Shown: in pieces, positions 62,067-64,000 of the stretch | Layout: each line of letters begins with the position of its first letter | Numbering within the stretch: position 1 is the first letter of the stretch | Assembly: GCF_008710285.1 (NCBI RefSeq) | Contig: NZ_VYQF01000013.1 | Coordinates: forward strand, 17,041-81,040 | DNA: 64,000 nt | Reading direction: 5' to 3' | Source: Ginsengibacter hankyongi | Lineage (GTDB): Bacteria; Bacteroidota; Bacteroidia; Chitinophagales; Chitinophagaceae | Made by a program: the position numbers and the translations under genes | Notes under the pieces: model-generated | The model's database searches: none | The model's input: the letters and a program-made list of their open reading frames with translations, nothing else | What the model was told of the DNA's origin: nothing

Positions 62067-62934
62067 TATTGGAAGTAATGCAGCAAGATTATTAATCTCT
62101 GAAGTAAGCGAAGACGAAAAAAATAAAACCACGTTCAATAAAGTATCTCTCACAAGGGTGCCTTTACGACTGGGGTTTGATGTTTTTGAAAACGGTAAAA
62201 TTTCTGATTATAAGCGTGAGCTTTTATTGTACACCATGAAAGCATACATCAATTTGCTGAATGCTTACGAGGTGAAATACTTGAAAGCCTGCGCCACCTC
62301 TGCCATGCGGGAAGCAGCTAATAGTGCTGAAATAATTTCAATGGTAAAAAAGGAAACAGGAATTGAAATTGAAGTTATTTCAGGAAGCGATGAAGCTTCT
62401 TTTATTTATGAAAACCACGTTGCGGAAAATCTAGATAAAGAACATTCATATTTATATATTGATGTAGGTGGTGGTAGCACAGAGCTTACATTTTTCAGTA
62501 ATAATAAACTCGTATTTAAAGATTCTTTCAACATCGGAACAATAAGACTTCTTAAAAATAAAGTAACTGACGAAGTATGGGATGAAATGAAAAATGACAT
62601 CAAAGAAAAAACAAAAGGCCATAAGGCAGTTACTGCAATCGGCTCTGGTGGAAACATTAATAAAGTTTTTTCACTCAGCAAGCGTAAAGATTCAAAGCCG
62701 CTTCCGCTTGACTTGTTACGTGATTATTATAAAGAGCTCAGCAATGTTTCTTTGAATGACCGGATACATACGTACAATCTTCGCGACGACAGGGCCGATG
62801 TTATTGTACCTGCTCTACAGATATACGTTAATGTTATGAGGTGGGCCGGCGCTTCAGAAATCTATGTGCCGAAAATCGGTTTGGCTGATGGATTAGTTCA
62901 GCATTTATGGGAAGAAGTGAAAGGACGAGTGTGA
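62047..62934 (+). CDS. ppx: Ppx/GppA family exopolyphosphatase
   Basis: The 295-residue protein starts at TTG 62047 because the frame is closed by a stop 20 nt upstream and the N-terminus (MKLAAIDIGSNAARLLI) is the family opening. The ASKHA-fold ATPase motifs are AIDIGSNAARLLI, LKACATSAMREAANS, YIDVGGGSTELTFF (about 137-150) and AIGSGGNINKVF. It hydrolyses polyphosphate or pppGpp. Translation is coupled to ppk1 through the 20-nt overlap, forming a synthesis/breakdown pair. Confidence 0.92.
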   Translation: MKLAAIDIGSNAARLLISEVSEDEKNKTTFNKVSLTRVPLRLGFDVFENGKISDYKRELLLYTMKAYINLLNAYEVKYLKACATSAMREAANSAEIISMVKKETGIEIEVISGSDEASFIYENHVAENLDKEHSYLYIDVGGGSTELTFFSNNKLVFKDSFNIGTIRLLKNKVTDEVWDEMKNDIKEKTKGHKAVTAIGSGGNINKVFSLSKRKDSKPLPLDLLRDYYKELSNVSLNDRIHTYNLRDDRADVIVPALQIYVNVMRWAGASEIYVPKIGLADGLVQHLWEEVKGRV

Positions 62935-63105
62935 GCATCTTTTCATTTCTTTTATACCTTATAATTGCTAAGTGATAACTAATAATTCATATTTATTATT
63001 TCCTGAATAAATCTTTTTACATTTACAAAGCGAACGCTCCAAGGATTTGTTTTATTCTAATGCAGAGCCATCTCCCACCTGTCGCTTTTTTCTAAAATTT
63101 ATATT

Positions 63106-63921
63106 ATGTCAGTTAATAGAGAAGTAAAAAAAATTACCACCAATACCTTGCTTAAAATGAAACAGGTTGGTGAAAAAATATCAATGATTACGGCGTATGA
63201 TTTTTCATTCGCAAAAATTTTTGATGCGGCCGGTATCGATATAATTCTAGTTGGAGACAGTGCCAGTAATGTAATGGCCGGCCATGAAACTACTTTGCCT
63301 ATTACATTAGATCAAATGATTTACCACGCATCTTCGGTTGTGCGTGGCTGTAGCCGTTCTTTAATTATTGTGGACCTTCCATTTGGAAGTTACCAGGGCA
63401 ATAGTAAAGAGGCATTGAATTCAACCATAAGAATTATGAAAGAAACGGGAGCACATGCTATTAAACTGGAAGGTGGCGAAGAAATTCTGGAATCTGTAAA
63501 GCGTATTATTAGTGCAGGCGTGCCCGTTATGGGACATCTTGGCTTAACACCTCAGTCTATTTATAAATTTGGAACTTATACCGTAAGAGCAAGGGAAGAA
63601 GAGGAAGCAGAAAAACTCAAGAGAGATGCCTTGCTTTTACAGGAAGCCGGTTGCTTTGGAATTGTGCTTGAAAAAATTCCGGCATCGCTTGCAAAAGAAG
63701 TTTCCGCGCATCTTTCTATTCCAACAATAGGTATCGGCGCAGGAAATGATTGTGACGGGCAGGTGCTTGTAATGCACGATATGTTGGGCATTAATACTGA
63801 ATTCAAACCACGTTTCTTAAGAACTTATTTAAACCTACACGAAGAAGTTACAGGTGCGGTTCAAAAATATATTGAGGATATAAAGTCCAAAGATTTCCCA
63901 AATGAAAATGAACAGTATTGA
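63106..63921 (+). CDS. panB: 3-methyl-2-oxobutanoate hydroxymethyltransferase (ketopantoate hydroxymethyltransferase)
   Basis: The 271-residue TIM-barrel enzyme shows [41 protein letters not shown] (split by a conserved Mg2+ Asp; about residues 45-65), [24 protein letters not shown] and [15 protein letters not shown]. It makes ketopantoate for pantothenate synthesis. A 171-nt gap separates it from ppx. It lies in the same direction as panC but not adjacent. Confidence 0.95.
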   Translation: MSVNREVKKITTNTLLKMKQVGEKISMITAYDFSFAKIFDAAGIDIILVGDSASNVMAGHETTLPITLDQMIYHASSVVRGCSRSLIIVDLPFGSYQGNSKEALNSTIRIMKETGAHAIKLEGGEEILESVKRIISAGVPVMGHLGLTPQSIYKFGTYTVRAREEEEAEKLKRDALLLQEAGCFGIVLEKIPASLAKEVSAHLSIPTIGIGAGNDCDGQVLVMHDMLGINTEFKPRFLRTYLNLHEEVTGAVQKYIEDIKSKDFPNENEQY

Positions 63922-64000
63922 TCTGTAATCGTCAATATTTAATCTGACAAGTTGGATTTTTTAAGGCATCTGCGATAAAAATAATTTGTCAAATTTATCA

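Noticed and set aside
1..64000. tRNA, rRNA or tmRNA genes
   Set aside because: No cloverleaf-like segment with conserved T-loop sequence or rRNA motif was noticed on either strand. A covariance-model search would settle it.

Overview
The window looks like chromosomal DNA of a Bacteroidota, most likely a member of the Chitinophagaceae or a close relative. Evidence seen in the sequence: several gene families largely confined to that phylum (DUF3822, DUF4249, DUF4270, GSCFA, DUF5686 with a carboxypeptidase-regulatory-like N-terminus, paired DUF3857/transglutaminase proteins, a BT_3928-type DoxX protein, a short sigma-A of 285 residues), near-absence of Shine-Dalgarno sequences, and several promoters of the Bacteroidota type (TTTG or ATTG, about 19-24 nt, TAnnTTTG). 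The genus assignment is inference. There are no rRNA, tRNA, CRISPR, phage or transposase genes.

Layout. 1-3481 (minus): partial lpxK, a 470-bp repeat-rich gap, then a tight group DUF3822-rsmD-bioD-fau. 3614-5993: a MATE transporter and ndk, with a four-helix-bundle gene between them enclosed by two inverted arrays of a 7-nt repeat. 5999-11538: TraB/GumN protein, two overlapping transglutaminase-like genes, DUF3052 protein. 11610-11861: a 21-nt minisatellite with an open frame of ten heptapeptides. 11961-23850+: DUF5686 outer-membrane protein, small membrane protein, penicillin acylase, bioF, miaE, lepB, an alpha/beta hydrolase, an NtrC-type regulator without its DNA-binding domain, and prfB with an intact programmed +1 frameshift (true start at 24034). 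24128-28992: DinB protein, recF-DUF721, an ABC permease, BT_3928-type protein, DUF1599. 29024-38284: folP, FKBP, nrnA, M1 peptidase, TPR protein, folB, trxB, DUF4249, rpoD. 38543-42992 (plus): threonine aldolase, sterol-desaturase-family enzyme, small lipoprotein, pgi. 43240-47169: TPR protein, gyrA. 47453-53782: saccharopine-dehydrogenase-like enzyme, GSCFA, HMG-CoA-lyase-like enzyme, an HTH protein, a membrane protein, rlmB. 53860-57498 (minus): metK, DUF4270, a glycogen-synthase-like N-terminal domain. 57610-63921 (plus): panC, a UPF0104 membrane protein, the heptose adenylyltransferase domain, ppk1, ppx, panB.

How the genes fit together. Most are housekeeping: cofactors (biotin bioD/bioF, folate fau/folB/folP, pantothenate panB/panC, SAM metK), envelope (lpxK, rfaE2, lepB, lipoproteins, DUF5686), information processing (gyrA, rpoD, prfB, rsmD, rlmB, miaE, recF, DciA-like). 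The last 6.5 kb couples pantothenate synthesis, heptose activation and polyphosphate turnover in one same-strand run. No complete novel system is evident. The most unusual structure is repetitive DNA: intergenic tandem repeats with periods of 7, 14 and 21 nt (plus an 8-nt family), some of which directly abut promoter elements or flank a small gene as inverted arrays.
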